From assembly GCA_934462775.1 (NCBI GenBank), contig CAKSIR010000033.1:1-19544 (forward strand): a stretch of 19,544 nucleotides of DNA, written 5' to 3'. This document shows, piece by piece, positions 6,524 through 15,815 of the stretch (positions within the stretch are counted from its first letter, which is position 1; each line of letters starts with the position of its first letter). This DNA is from an uncultured Ruminiclostridium sp. GTDB lineage: Bacteria > Bacillota > Clostridia > Oscillospirales > Ruminococcaceae. The notes beneath the pieces were generated by a model. It made no database searches and was not told where the DNA came from. It saw only the letters and a program-made list of their open reading frames with translations. The translations under genes and the position numbers were made by a program.

Positions 6524-9500
6524 TTAAAAATCAAAAAATGAAACCTGAGCAGACTGCGGAAGTCCCTCGAAAACGCCCATTTCCTTAAGCTTTTCCATAA
6601 CGGAGGTGTTGATGGACGCCTGATGCTGAATGTCGTCAATGCTGATAAATTCACGCTTGTCAATAGTTTCTTTGATTTTGATAGCCGCACTTTCGCCGCA
6701 GCCGTCAATTGCTAAGAACGGCAGACGCAGGTCGCCGTTTTCAATGCGGTAACGTGTTGCGTCCGATTTTTCATAGTGAACAGGCAGGAACTTTATTCCG
6801 CGCAGCATCATTTCGTAAATCAGATAGAACGCTTCAAGCATACCCTTTTCCTTGCCGCTTGCTTCGTTGTTTGCCTGAATTGCCTGCATTTTTCTCTTAA
6901 CCGCGTCTTTTCCTTCAAGCACGGTAGGAACGTCAATATTTTCCGTGTGCTTTGTTAGAATTGCCGCGTAGAACTCGGAGGGGTAATGCACCTTGTACCA
7001 GCCAAGCTTTACCGCGCCGGTTACATAAGCGGCGGCATGAGCTTTCGGGAACATATACTTGATTTTAAGGCAGCTTTCGTAATACCAGTCGGGAACATTG
7101 TTTTCCTTGAACGCCTGCTTGATGTTGTCGTCAAAGAGCTTTGACGCGTTGCCCTTACGGGTGATTTCCATTATTTTGAATGCAAGTCCCGGTTCAACGC
7201 CCTTGTGCATCAGATAAACCATAATGTCGTCACGGGTACCTATAACCTCGCTGATAGTGCAGGTGCCGTTGGAGATAAGGTCCTTCGCATTGCCCAGCCA
7301 TACGTCGGTACCGTGTGAAAGTCCCGAAATCTGGAGCAGATCGGAGAAGGTTTTAGGCTGCGCGTCCTTGAGCATTCCCATTACAAAGTTGGTGCCAAAT
7401 TCCGGCAGTCCGTAGGTGCCGCAGTGAACGCCCAAATCCTCGGCGGAAATGCCAAGGGCTTCGGTTGATGTAAACAGGCTCATTACCTTTGGGTCTGAGG
7501 TTGATACGTCGGCAATTTTTACGCCGGTCATATCCTCAAGGTGGCGGTAAAGAGTCGGCACATCGTGTCCAAGCTCGTCCAGCTTTAAAATAGTATCGTG
7601 CAGTGCATGGAAGTCAAAGTGGGTCGTGATAATATCCTTTGTTGCGTCGTCGGCAGGACGCTGAACAGGCGAAAAGTCATAAACTTCATAATTGTTCGGA
7701 ACAACGACCATTCCGCCGGGGTGCTGAGAGGTGGTTCTCTTTACGCCTGTGCAGCCCTTTGAAAGTCGATCCATTTCCGCTCTGTTGGCGGTAAGTCCCC
7801 TTTCCTCAAGCCATTTTTTTACAAATCCGTAGGCGGTTTTTTCCTGAACGGCTGAGATTGTACCCGCCTTGAAAACGTGATCCTTACCGAACAGTTCTTC
7901 TGTGTAATGGTGAACCTTTCCCTGCACTTCGCCTGAGAAGTTAAGGTCAATATCAGGTGATTTGTCGCCCTTAAATCCGAGGAACGTTTCGAAAGGAATA
8001 TCATGTCCGTCCCTTATCATGTCCGTTCCGCACTCAGGGCAGTTCTTCTGCGGCAGGTCAAAGCCGGAGCCGATAGAACCGTCCGTTATAAATTCGTTGT
8101 GTCTGCACTTAGGGCAGCGATAATGCGGCGGCAGCGGATTAACCTCAGAAATTCCCGACATTATTGCAACGAAGGACGAACCAACCGAACCTCTCGAACC
8201 AACCAGATAGCCGTTTTTCTCAGAGAAAGCAACCAGCTTCTGAGCAATCATGTAAAGCACCGAGAAACCGTATTTTATAATGGAGTTAAGCTCCTTGTTA
8301 AGTCTTGTTTCAACAAGCTCAGGAAGCTCGTCGCCATACCACGCGTGTGCTCTGTCCCAGCAAAGCTGCTGCAATTCTTCCTCCGCACCCTCAATAAACG
8401 GGGTGTATGTACCGTTCGGAATTGGTCGTAAGCGCTCAACCCAATCTGCAATCATGTTCGGGTTTTTGACAACAACCTCATATGCCTTTTCCTCGCCCAG
8501 ATATGCAAATTCCTCCAGCATTTCATCGGTTGTACGCAGATAAAGCGGAGCCTGCGCGCCTGAATCGGTGTAGCCTTGTCCTGCCTGAAGAATTTCTCTG
8601 AAAACGCTGTCTTCCTTTCGCATAAAATGCACGTCGCAGGTTGCAACAACAGGTATGTTCAGCTTTTCACCGAGTGCAACGATTTTTCTGTTAAGGTCAC
8701 GCAGACCCTCCTCGTTGGCAACCTCGCCCTTACGGACAAGGAACTGATTGTTGCCAATCGGCTGAATTTCAAGGTAATCGTAAAAACGTGCAATTTCCTC
8801 GATTTTTTCCTCGGGAGCACCTTTGAGTATTGCTCTGAACAGCTCGCCCGCCTCGCAGGCACTGCCGATTATCAGTCCCTCGCGGTGATTTTTCAGCTCT
8901 GAAAGCGGAATACGCGGCTTCTTGAAATAATAGTTAAGGTTGGAGAATGAAATCAGCTTGTACAGGTTTTTAAGACCAATCTGGTTTTTGACAAGTATAA
9001 TCTGATGATAGTACGGCATTTTCTTGACGTCGGTGTTGCCAAGGGAAATGTTAAGGTCGCCCCATTTTTCAATCGCCCTGCCCTTGCGGCAGTCTGCGAT
9101 AATACGGACGAAAATTTCGCCCAGCATTTTCGCGTCGTCAATTGCGCGGTGATGGTTAAAATCGCCAAGCTTGTAATATTCCGCAACTGCGTCAAGGGTG
9201 TACTTCTTTTTGTTTGGAATGGCAGCTCTGCAAAGCGGCAGCGTGTCAACTGAATTAAAGCTGAACGAAATTCCGCACCGCTCCGCAGCCGCTCTGATAA
9301 AGGACGTATCAAAGCTTGCATTGTGCGCAACCAAAGGCGCGCTGCCGCAGAATGAAATGAATTTTTCCAGTGCGTCTTTTTCCGACGGCGCGTCTGCGAC
9401 CATATCGTCGGTAATTCCCGTAAGCTCGCTGATATTTTCGGGGATTGGCTTTTCGGGATTAACGAAAGTGCCGAATTCCTCCACAACCTCCAAATTGCGG

Positions 9501-10918
9501 AGCTTAACCGCGCCGATTTCTGTAATTCGCTCGGTGGTGTGAGAAAGTCCCGTTGTTTCAATATCGAAAACAATAATGTCCTGATTTATTGAACGGTTCG
9601 TGCAGCCCTCAATCAGCGACTCGCCGTCGTTTACGAAATAAGCCTCCATTCCGTAAATTACCTTGAAATCGGAATCGGGGTTGTTTTTCTTGATTTTGTC
9701 CCATGTGTTCATGGCTTCCGGATATGCCTGAACATTGCCGTGGTCGGTTATCGCAACGGCTTTATGCCCCCACTTGAACGCCTGATTTACCAAGTCGGCA
9801 GGCGGCGTTACCGCGTCCATATCCGACATATTCGTATGAAGATGCAGTTCAACTCGCTTTTCGGGGGCAGTATCCTTTTTTGCGGAGGTTTTAACAAGCA
9901 TAATCGACCTTGGCTCAACGAGTATACACTTTTCAAAGCTGTCAAACTTTGCTGCTCCGTTTATGAGAATCGAAATACCAGGCTTGATAAACTTGTAGCT
10001 GTCAGCTTTTTCTGTTCGGGTGAAAATCTTCATTATCTGAGATGAAGTTAAATCGGTAAAGCTGACCATAAATATGGTAAATTCATCATTCTTTATGGTC
10101 TTTGATTCAACGTTGAACACCTGTCCCCACAGCGTCACATCGTCCATATCGCTGTTTAAGTCAGCCATTTCCATAGGCGGTTCGTTAATTGGCTTGCCCA
10201 TGTATAAATCCGCTTCATCGCTGAAATGGCTGGAGCTGAACATCAGCTTCATATTCTGCGGCGCCTTCAGCACCTCAGGACCTCTTGAAAACGTCTTTTT
10301 CTTAGGCGCATCTCCCTGACCGCCGCCGAAGCTGTTATAGCTGCCGCTTGAAAACTCACGCTGCGGCTTTTGCTCAGGAGGCGGAGTTCTTCCGATAACG
10401 ACCGTAGTTTTCGGCATTTCCGCTTTCAGCTTGTTGTTGTGTTCCTCAATGCTGTTTTCGGTAACTCCCGTGAATTCAACGTTAATCGTTACGCCGAAAA
10501 TGCCCTTTGCAAATTTGGAAATTTCCCTGTCGATTTTCTCCTGCAAAAGCAAATCTCTGCCGCCGTTTGTCAATACAATCTCGAACGTTTCGCCGTTTTG
10601 TTTTATTGAACAGCCGTCCATGAATCCGTTTATCACGCCGAATTTTTCACGCAGCAGCTTAACTATATCAATAATGCAGTCTGCGGAAAAAAGCTCGGTT
10701 GGGTATTTCGGGTAAATGCTGACCGAGCTTAAACCAAGCAGCTGTTTTATTTTTGATGATGTTTCAATAAGAGCGTCCGCGCCGATAAGCTCGTCCGATT
10801 CAAGCTGAAACAAAATGCTGTTTTCTTTTTCGTTATGTATAAGCTGTGGGATTCTTGCGTTTCCCACCTTTTCGTCCAATTCCAAGCTGCCGAATAAATT
10901 TTTCAGAATGGCTGCCAT
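6524..10918 (-). CDS. polC: DNA polymerase III alpha subunit, Gram-positive PolC type
   Basis: PolC is the replicative leading-strand polymerase of Firmicutes with built-in proofreading. Length is 1464 residues, as usual. In order: an N-terminal region (1-165), a Pro/Gly/Ser-rich linker (about 175-205), an OB fold (about 260-345), and a PHP domain (from about 355; His359, His361 and the TDHGN segment) with the 3'-5' exonuclease inserted in it. The exonuclease carries FDIETTG with Asp452 and Glu454, Asp537 in AHNASFD, and His590/Asp595 in HRAIDDAK. The polymerase domain has YLVGSRGSVGSSF (905-916), a zinc-type cysteine set (935, 938, 960, 963), and the catalytic Asp989 and Asp991 in SPDIDLNF. 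The C-terminal QVSFFDF matches a beta-clamp binding motif. The ATG at 10918 has GGAAGGA in the 15-nt gap after ispG. It is the last gene of its operon. Confidence 0.98.
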   Translation of the reverse strand: MAAILKNLFGSLELDEKVGNARIPQLIHNEKENSILFQLESDELIGADALIETSSKIKQLLGLSSVSIYPKYPTELFSADCIIDIVKLLREKFGVINGFMDGCSIKQNGETFEIVLTNGGRDLLLQEKIDREISKFAKGIFGVTINVEFTGVTENSIEEHNNKLKAEMPKTTVVIGRTPPPEQKPQREFSSGSYNSFGGGQGDAPKKKTFSRGPEVLKAPQNMKLMFSSSHFSDEADLYMGKPINEPPMEMADLNSDMDDVTLWGQVFNVESKTIKNDEFTIFMVSFTDLTSSQIMKIFTRTEKADSYKFIKPGISILINGAAKFDSFEKCILVEPRSIMLVKTSAKKDTAPEKRVELHLHTNMSDMDAVTPPADLVNQAFKWGHKAVAITDHGNVQAYPEAMNTWDKIKKNNPDSDFKVIYGMEAYFVNDGESLIEGCTNRSINQDIIVFDIETTGLSHTTERITEIGAVKLRNLEVVEEFGTFVNPEKPIPENISELTGITDDMVADAPSEKDALEKFISFCGSAPLVAHNASFDTSFIRAAAERCGISFSFNSVDTLPLCRAAIPNKKKYTLDAVAEYYKLGDFNHHRAIDDAKMLGEIFVRIIADCRKGRAIEKWGDLNISLGNTDVKKMPYYHQIILVKNQIGLKNLYKLISFSNLNYYFKKPRIPLSELKNHREGLIIGSACEAGELFRAILKGAPEEKIEEIARFYDYLEIQPIGNNQFLVRKGEVANEEGLRDLNRKIVALGEKLNIPVVATCDVHFMRKEDSVFREILQAGQGYTDSGAQAPLYLRTTDEMLEEFAYLGEEKAYEVVVKNPNMIADWVERLRPIPNGTYTPFIEGAEEELQQLCWDRAHAWYGDELPELVETRLNKELNSIIKYGFSVLYMIAQKLVAFSEKNGYLVGSRGSVGSSFVAIMSGISEVNPLPPHYRCPKCRHNEFITDGSIGSGFDLPQKNCPECGTDMIRDGHDIPFETFLGFKGDKSPDIDLNFSGEVQGKVHHYTEELFGKDHVFKAGTISAVQEKTAYGFVKKWLEERGLTANRAEMDRLSKGCTGVKRTTSQHPGGMVVVPNNYEVYDFSPVQRPADDATKDIITTHFDFHALHDTILKLDELGHDVPTLYRHLEDMTGVKIADVSTSDPKVMSLFTSTEALGISAEDLGVHCGTYGLPEFGTNFVMGMLKDAQPKTFSDLLQISGLSHGTDVWLGNAKDLISNGTCTISEVIGTRDDIMVYLMHKGVEPGLAFKIMEITRKGNASKLFDDNIKQAFKENNVPDWYYESCLKIKYMFPKAHAAAYVTGAVKLGWYKVHYPSEFYAAILTKHTENIDVPTVLEGKDAVKRKMQAIQANNEASGKEKGMLEAFYLIYEMMLRGIKFLPVHYEKSDATRYRIENGDLRLPFLAIDGCGESAAIKIKETIDKREFISIDDIQHQASINTSVMEKLKEMGVFEGLPQSAQVSFFDF

Positions 10919-10933
10919 TTAATTATCCTTCCG

Positions 10934-11968
10934 TTATAGCTGTTCGATTTCAAGCAAAAGCTCGCTGAGCAATTGATCCTCGGAAACCTTTTTTATTATC
11001 TTGCCTTGTTTGAAAATAAGGCCTTGTCCGTCGCCGCCTGCAATTCCGATGTCGGCTTCTCTTGCCTCTCCCGGACCGTTTACAATGCAGCCCATAACCG
11101 CAATTTTTATGTTTTTATCAATGTGTCGGGTCGCATTTTCAACCTGTTCCGCAAGACCGATAAGGTCAATTTTTGTTCTGCCGCAGGTTGGGCAGGACAC
11201 GATCTCAACGCCGCGTCCAAGGCCTGCCGCCTTAAGAATATCCTGCGCAGCTAACACCTCCCGCACTGGGTCGGCAGTGAGCGACACGCGTATAGTGTCC
11301 CCTATTCCGTCGCATAGCAACGAACCGATTCCCATTGCTGATTTTATAATGCCCATGCGCTCCGTGCCGGCTTCGGTAACGCCTACATGAAGCGGATAAT
11401 CGCATTTTTCCGCAAGCAGTCGGTAGGCTTTTATGGTAAGTGGTACGCTTGAAGATTTTATTGAAATAACTATATCGTCGAAATCAAGTCTGTTGAGAAT
11501 TGCAACGTGTCCGAGTGCGCTTTCAACCAAAGCCTCAGGTGTTGGAGAGCCGTATTTTTCGAGAAGCTGCTTTTCAAGTGAGCCTGAATTAACGCCTATT
11601 CTGATTGGAATGTTCCTTGCTTTGCAGGCGTCAACGACTGCTTTAACCTTATCGTCAGTGCCGATATTTCCCGGGTTTATGCGGATTTTGTCAACTCCCG
11701 CTTCAGCGCAGGCGACCGCAATGCGATAATCAAAGTGAATATCGGCAACAATCGGAACACTGACAGCTTTTTTCAGCGCTTCAATCAGATTAACATTTTT
11801 CAGCGTTGGTACAGCTGTTCGTATTATCTGACAGCCTGCCTTTTCAAGGCGTTTTGCCTGTGCAACGCAGCCCTCCACGTCATCAGCGTGAACGTTAAGC
11901 ATTGACTGCACATAAATTCTGCCGTCGCCAAGGGTAATTCCTCCGACCTTAACTTGTTTTTTACTCAT
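10934..11968 (-). CDS. ispG: 4-hydroxy-3-methylbut-2-en-1-yl diphosphate synthase IspG (GcpE)
   Basis: IspG converts MEcPP to HMBPP, the penultimate step of the MEP isoprenoid pathway, with a [4Fe-4S] cluster and ferredoxin- or flavodoxin-derived electrons. The chosen form has 344 residues. The cluster ligands are visible: Cys259 and Cys262 (VSCPTCGRTKID) and Cys294 (MGCIVNGPGEA), with conserved Glu301. The N-terminal TIM barrel shows VPIVADIHFDYRIA and KIRINPGNIG. I chose the ATG at 11968 over the in-frame ATG at 11995: GGAGG lies 5 nt upstream and the ATG sits one base after the rseP stop. The longer form would overlap rseP by 26 bases with non-conserved residues. It shares the operon with dxr and with the isoprenoid user uppS. 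Confidence 0.97.
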   Translation of the reverse strand: MSKKQVKVGGITLGDGRIYVQSMLNVHADDVEGCVAQAKRLEKAGCQIIRTAVPTLKNVNLIEALKKAVSVPIVADIHFDYRIAVACAEAGVDKIRINPGNIGTDDKVKAVVDACKARNIPIRIGVNSGSLEKQLLEKYGSPTPEALVESALGHVAILNRLDFDDIVISIKSSSVPLTIKAYRLLAEKCDYPLHVGVTEAGTERMGIIKSAMGIGSLLCDGIGDTIRVSLTADPVREVLAAQDILKAAGLGRGVEIVSCPTCGRTKIDLIGLAEQVENATRHIDKNIKIAVMGCIVNGPGEAREADIGIAGGDGQGLIFKQGKIIKKVSEDQLLSELLLEIEQL

Positions 11969-11969
11969 A

Positions 11970-13013
11970 TCAGCCTCCGGTGAAAATTCGCACAATGTCG
12001 TTGAAGGTAACGATTATGAACAGCAGGAACAGCGCGCAAAGTCCGACAAAATGCACCATTCCCTCGTGTTCGGGCTTTATCGGCTTTCTTCTGATCGCCT
12101 CGATAAGCAGGAACACAAACCTTGCGCCGTCCAGAGCGGGAATAGGAAGCAAATTGAAAATTCCCACGTTTATTGAAATGAAAGCAATCATCAGGAATAG
12201 GCTGTTAAGGCTTATTGCAGCCACCTTTCCGATTGAATCAACAACGCCGATCGGACCTGAAAGGTCGTTGATTCCATAGGTTCCCTTGAGGAAGTCGATA
12301 AATGTTATCCAAATAAGTCTGCCCTCGGTAAGGGAGGTTTTAAAGGCAGTTTCAATGGTATTAAAGAAATTCGGCTTCTGCGGATACACATAGAAATCCA
12401 CAATCATGCCGTTAGTTGCGTCAGGGCTCTGATTGAGGGAGAATGTTACATTGTCAAGCTCAACAAGCTTGCCGTCACGCTTGACAACAAAGTTGTACGA
12501 AACGCTTTTTGCATCGTCTGACAGCGCTGCAAGCTGATTCTGGAAGCAGTAGGAAATGTCCATTGAAGTCCAAATACTCATGCCGTTGATTGAAACGATT
12601 TCATCGTTCACCATAAGCTGCGAGCTGGAAACGGCGTTATCCTTGAATTCCGCAATGGTGGTAGTTGTTATGTCGCCGCCTGCAATTACTGCAAAAATGC
12701 ACACTACAAAGCCAAGTATAAGGTTCATAACCGCGCCTGCAACGATAACCAGCATACGCTGCCAGACCGGCTTGTTTCTGAAGGAGCGCGGGTCGTCACT
12801 GTCCTCGTCCTCGCCTAACGAGCAGGAACCGCCCATTGGAATAAGTTTAAGACAGTAAACCGTTTCCTTTCCCCTTTTTCTCAGCAGCGTAGGCCCCATT
12901 CCGATAGCAAATTCAGTAACCTTCATGCCGAATGCCTTGGCGACAAAAAAGTGACCGAACTCGTGTATAAGAATGATTACGCAGAACGCAATAATTGCAA
13001 TAACAATTGACAT
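11970..13013 (-). CDS. rseP: RseP-family site-2 intramembrane zinc metalloprotease (M50)
   Basis: This is a polytopic membrane metalloprotease of the RseP/RasP (YluC) family, which cleaves anti-sigma factors and leftover signal peptides inside the membrane. Residues 1-24 form the first membrane helix with the zinc motif HEFGH (His17, Glu18, His21). The second hydrophobic segment is at about 87-112, a single PDZ-like domain at about 115-200, and further helices at about 270-302 and 318-342. The third zinc ligand is Asp295 in NLLPIPALDGARFVF. Length is 347 residues, shorter than the two-PDZ E. coli RseP, as expected in Firmicutes. The start at 13013 has AGGAAGGA in the 30-nt gap after dxr. The substrate is unknown; in B. 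subtilis RasP acts on RsiW and FtsL. Confidence 0.95.
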   Translation of the reverse strand: MSIVIAIIAFCVIILIHEFGHFFVAKAFGMKVTEFAIGMGPTLLRKRGKETVYCLKLIPMGGSCSLGEDEDSDDPRSFRNKPVWQRMLVIVAGAVMNLILGFVVCIFAVIAGGDITTTTIAEFKDNAVSSSQLMVNDEIVSINGMSIWTSMDISYCFQNQLAALSDDAKSVSYNFVVKRDGKLVELDNVTFSLNQSPDATNGMIVDFYVYPQKPNFFNTIETAFKTSLTEGRLIWITFIDFLKGTYGINDLSGPIGVVDSIGKVAAISLNSLFLMIAFISINVGIFNLLPIPALDGARFVFLLIEAIRRKPIKPEHEGMVHFVGLCALFLLFIIVTFNDIVRIFTGG

Positions 13014-13043
13014 ATATTCAATCCTTCCTGTGAATTTTGTTCA

Positions 13044-14183
13044 TCATTTTGCCTTTGCATGAACAAATTCTCTTGTCAGCCTCTCGGTTTCAAGGATAAT
13101 ATCCAGTGAAATCTCGGCAGTTTTATTCACGTTTTCAAGCGCTTCAGAAACTAATTCGCCTATTTCGCAGAAGCTGATTTTATCGCGCAGAAACAAATCA
13201 ACGCAGGCTTCGTTTGCGCTGTTTAGAATACAGCAGGCGTTACCTCCGGTCGAAATAGCTTTTTTGGCGGCGCTTAGGCATTTAAAAGTTTGTTCATCTG
13301 CCTTGTCAAATGTGAACGAACCGATTTTGAACAGGTCAAGAGATTCTGACGGAGAAGAATAGCGATAGGGATAAGTTAGTGCAAACTGTATAGGAGTTCT
13401 CATATTAGGAACGCCAAGCTGCGCAATAATCGACCCGTCCTCGTACTCAACTGCCGAATGAATTACGCTTTGCCTGTGAACAACTATCTGCACCTGCTCA
13501 GGCGCAACATTAAACAGCCACACAGCCTCTATCAGCTCAAGTCCTTTATTCATCAGGGTGGCGCTGTCAATTGTGATTTTTCTGCCCATTGTCCAGTTGG
13601 GGTGCTTGAGTGCCTGCTCCTTGGTTACATTTCTGAGCATTTCGTTTGTGTATCCGAAAAAAGGACCGCCGGACGCTGTAAGCAGTATTTTTTTGATTTT
13701 GTTTTGTTCATTTCCCATAAGACATTGAAAAATTGCAGAGTGTTCACTGTCAATTGGGACAATTTTCACGCCTTTTTCCTTTGCAAGCTTCATTACGATT
13801 TCTCCGCCCACAACCAGAGTTTCCTTATTCGCAAGGGCAAGGGGATTGCCTGCTTCTATTGCTGCAATTGTAGGACGCAGCCCCACCATTCCGACAACGG
13901 AGTTTACAACCATGTCGCAGTTCATCTGCGCCAATTCACAAAGACCGTTCATTCCCGACAGCACCTTTATATTTGTATCAGCAAGGCGTACTTTCATATC
14001 TTTGTTCATATTTTCATCAAATATGCACACTGCCTCCGGTTTGAACTCTCTTGCCTGCTGTTCAAGCAGCTTTGCGTTTGTATTGGCGGAAAGCGCCTTT
14101 ATTTTCATATTATGCAGACGAGCAACGTCTAATGTCTGTGTGCCTATTGATCCGGTTGAACCAAGCAAAACCAAATTTTTCAT
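13044..14183 (-). CDS. dxr: 1-deoxy-D-xylulose 5-phosphate reductoisomerase Dxr (IspC)
   Basis: Dxr makes MEP from DXP with NADPH and Mg/Mn, the first committed step of the MEP pathway, and is the fosmidomycin target. Length is 379 residues. The NADPH-binding GSTGSIGTQTLDV is at 8-20. Metal ligands by alignment are Asp145 and Glu147 (VPIDSEHSAIFQ) and Glu216 (NKGLELIEA). The flexible active-site loop includes SGGPFFGY (171-178), followed by KHPNWTMGRKI. The start is forced: the frame upstream of the ATG at 14183 closes at a stop codon within two codons. That ATG has no SD at normal distance; the nearest (GGAGG, 14223-14227) is 39 nt upstream, across a hairpin (see the leader feature). Confidence 0.97.
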   Translation of the reverse strand: MKNLVLLGSTGSIGTQTLDVARLHNMKIKALSANTNAKLLEQQAREFKPEAVCIFDENMNKDMKVRLADTNIKVLSGMNGLCELAQMNCDMVVNSVVGMVGLRPTIAAIEAGNPLALANKETLVVGGEIVMKLAKEKGVKIVPIDSEHSAIFQCLMGNEQNKIKKILLTASGGPFFGYTNEMLRNVTKEQALKHPNWTMGRKITIDSATLMNKGLELIEAVWLFNVAPEQVQIVVHRQSVIHSAVEYEDGSIIAQLGVPNMRTPIQFALTYPYRYSSPSESLDLFKIGSFTFDKADEQTFKCLSAAKKAISTGGNACCILNSANEACVDLFLRDKISFCEIGELVSEALENVNKTAEISLDIILETERLTREFVHAKAK

Positions 14184-14227
14184 AAATTAAAATAATGCCG
14201 AGAGATTATCCCGACATTATAGCCTCC
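14184..14227 (-). promoter_or_regulatory. dxr leader: strong SD, three-codon ORF and spacer hairpin
   Basis: Right after the cdsA stop comes a strong SD, GGAGG (14227-14223). Next is a hairpin at 14220-14192: ATAATGTCG pairs with CGGCATTAT, 9 pairs with one G-U and an 11-nt loop. The dxr ATG follows 8 nt after the stem. If the stem folds, the SD-to-ATG spacing shrinks from 39 to 10 nt, a normal value. The SD also precedes an ATG at 14217 that opens a three-codon ORF (Met-Ser-Gly-stop) in a different frame, with its stop 22 nt before the dxr ATG. Either could set dxr expression. Confidence 0.5.
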
Positions 14228-15076
14228 TTAAATAATAGCGCTGACAGGTTCGTAAATTTTTAATACAAGATAAACGAACGGCGCAACGAAAAGCACGCTG
14301 TCAAATCTGTCAAGCACTCCGCCGTGACCGGGAAGAATATGGCCGAAGTCCTTGACCATGCACTGACGCTTGAGTATTGAAGCGGAAAAATCTCCTATTA
14401 CGCCAAGCACCGCACAGATTAGTGAAATTACAAACAAGAACCAGATATTCACGGTAAAATGATGAGCTCCTGTTGTAAGGTAATCGAGCCATTCGTAGCC
14501 CAGTCCGAGCAGGATTCCGAAAACTCCGGATGTAACAACACCGCCGAAGAAGCCTTCCCATGACTTTTTGGGGCTGATTGTCGGCGCCATTTTGTGTTTA
14601 CCGAAGAAGGTTCCGATGAAGTAAGCTCCCGCGTCGCCAATCCACGCGGCAACGAGTATGAAAACAACGTAGAAAATACCGTGTTCACTGAATGTGATTC
14701 TTGTGAACGCCAATGAGCTCATGGCAAGAGGAATGCAGACTGAAATGAATGCAACTAATGCTACCTGCTCAAACTTCACTTTTTCGTGCATAAAAATCAT
14801 TATTATGAACAAAGTAAACAAAAATGCCAGACACACATAAGGTATTTGTTCACGAATAGGCTGGATTATGAACGCAAACGGAACAAAAGCTACAAAGGCA
14901 AAGCTGACAATTGTTACCGGAATGTTTTTGAGGTACTTTGTTGCAACAAAAATTTCGTATGTTGCAAGTACCGAAAGCGCAGACATTACCCCTGTAAGCA
15001 GGTAAATATTGTCAATGTATAGCACAAGTATTCCGAGCGGAATTGCAATTGCAGCTGAGATTAAACGTTTCGCCAT
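14228..15076 (-). CDS. cdsA: Phosphatidate cytidylyltransferase CdsA
   Basis: CdsA makes CDP-diacylglycerol from phosphatidic acid and CTP at the membrane, the branch point for phospholipid head groups. The 282-residue protein is strongly hydrophobic, with about eight membrane segments starting at residues 5-30. The family signature lies near the C-terminus (about 236-266) and ends in GHGGVLDRFDSVLFVAP, including the conserved Asp residues used for metal binding. SPKKSWEGFFGG, upstream of it, is another CdsA hallmark. The ATG at 15076 has AAAGGAAC upstream in the 18-nt gap after uppS. The uppS-cdsA pairing is the usual bacterial arrangement. Confidence 0.97.
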   Translation of the reverse strand: MAKRLISAAIAIPLGILVLYIDNIYLLTGVMSALSVLATYEIFVATKYLKNIPVTIVSFAFVAFVPFAFIIQPIREQIPYVCLAFLFTLFIIMIFMHEKVKFEQVALVAFISVCIPLAMSSLAFTRITFSEHGIFYVVFILVAAWIGDAGAYFIGTFFGKHKMAPTISPKKSWEGFFGGVVTSGVFGILLGLGYEWLDYLTTGAHHFTVNIWFLFVISLICAVLGVIGDFSASILKRQCMVKDFGHILPGHGGVLDRFDSVLFVAPFVYLVLKIYEPVSAII

Positions 15077-15094
15077 AATTAAGTTCCTTTTGTG

Positions 15095-15802
15095 TTATAT
15101 TCCGCCAAAGCGGCGGTTTCTGCGGGCATACTCTTCAATTGCTTTTTCAAGGTCGGATTTCTTGAAATCGGGCCAAAGTACGTCCATGGAGATAAATTCG
15201 GCATAAGCCGCCTGCCATATCATAAAGTTTGATGTGCGCATTTCGCCGCTTGGACGGATTATCACGTCAACATCAGGCAGACCTTTTGTATAAAGGTAAT
15301 TTTCAAAAAGCCTTTCATCGATTTCTTCCGGGGAAACACTGCCGTTTACCGCGTCTGCTGCAATTCTGCGTGCAGCATGGACAATTTCATCGCGTCCGCC
15401 ATAATTGATGGCAATGCACAAGGTCATTCCCGTATTACCTGCGGAAATTTCCTCTGTTTCCTTTATTTTTCTCTGAAGCTTCTCAGAAAATGCACTCATG
15501 TCGCCTAAAAAAAGCAACTTTGTATTTTTCTGCGACATTTTTCGAATATCGTCAAGGTAATCGTCAAGCAGCTTCATCAGCGCGTCAACTTCTTCCTTTG
15601 GTCTTTTCCAGTTTTCGGTAGAAAAGGCATAAAAAGTTACGCACTTTATTCCTAAATCACGGCAATCGTCAACGCAGCGTTTGAATACCTTTGCGCCCTG
15701 AGCGTGACCTGCTTTTCTCGGCAATCCGCGTTTCTGCGCCCATCTGCCGTTTCCGTCCATGATTATTCCCACATGGACGGGAAGTAAATTTTTATCAGTC
15801 AT
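15095..15802 (-). CDS. uppS: Isoprenyl transferase, undecaprenyl diphosphate synthase UppS
   Basis: UppS is a cytoplasmic cis-prenyltransferase that extends farnesyl diphosphate with isopentenyl diphosphate to undecaprenyl diphosphate, the lipid carrier for peptidoglycan. The chosen form is 235 residues. HVGIIMDGNGRWA carries the catalytic Asp16, then RKAGHAQGAK, FYAFSTENWKRP and the C-terminal signature RPSGEMRTSNFMIWQ, all intact. Two ATGs compete: 15811 (238 residues) and 15802. The only SD (AAGG, overlapping the frr stop) lies 2 nt before the first and 11 nt before the second, so I chose 15802; the first remains possible. Its isoprenoid substrates come from the MEP pathway, two steps of which are in the same operon. 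Confidence 0.96.
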   Translation of the reverse strand: MTDKNLLPVHVGIIMDGNGRWAQKRGLPRKAGHAQGAKVFKRCVDDCRDLGIKCVTFYAFSTENWKRPKEEVDALMKLLDDYLDDIRKMSQKNTKLLFLGDMSAFSEKLQRKIKETEEISAGNTGMTLCIAINYGGRDEIVHAARRIAADAVNGSVSPEEIDERLFENYLYTKGLPDVDVIIRPSGEMRTSNFMIWQAAYAEFISMDVLWPDFKKSDLEKAIEEYARRNRRFGGI

Positions 15803-15815
15803 ACCGGTCATGACC

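Noticed and set aside
8953..9573. 206-codon open frame on the minus strand inside polC in another frame
   Set aside because: It is out of frame within the intact PolC exonuclease region, has an Arg/Leu/Ser-rich composition, and the polC frame is uninterrupted, so there is no frameshift to explain.
11969..11995. Longer ispG start at 11995
   Set aside because: It overlaps the rseP end with non-conserved residues; the ATG at 11968 has GGAGG 5 nt upstream.
13458..14132. 224-codon open frame on the plus strand, antisense to dxr
   Set aside because: It lies wholly inside dxr, has no recognisable domain or SD, and has a Cys/His-rich composition typical of antisense frames over real genes.
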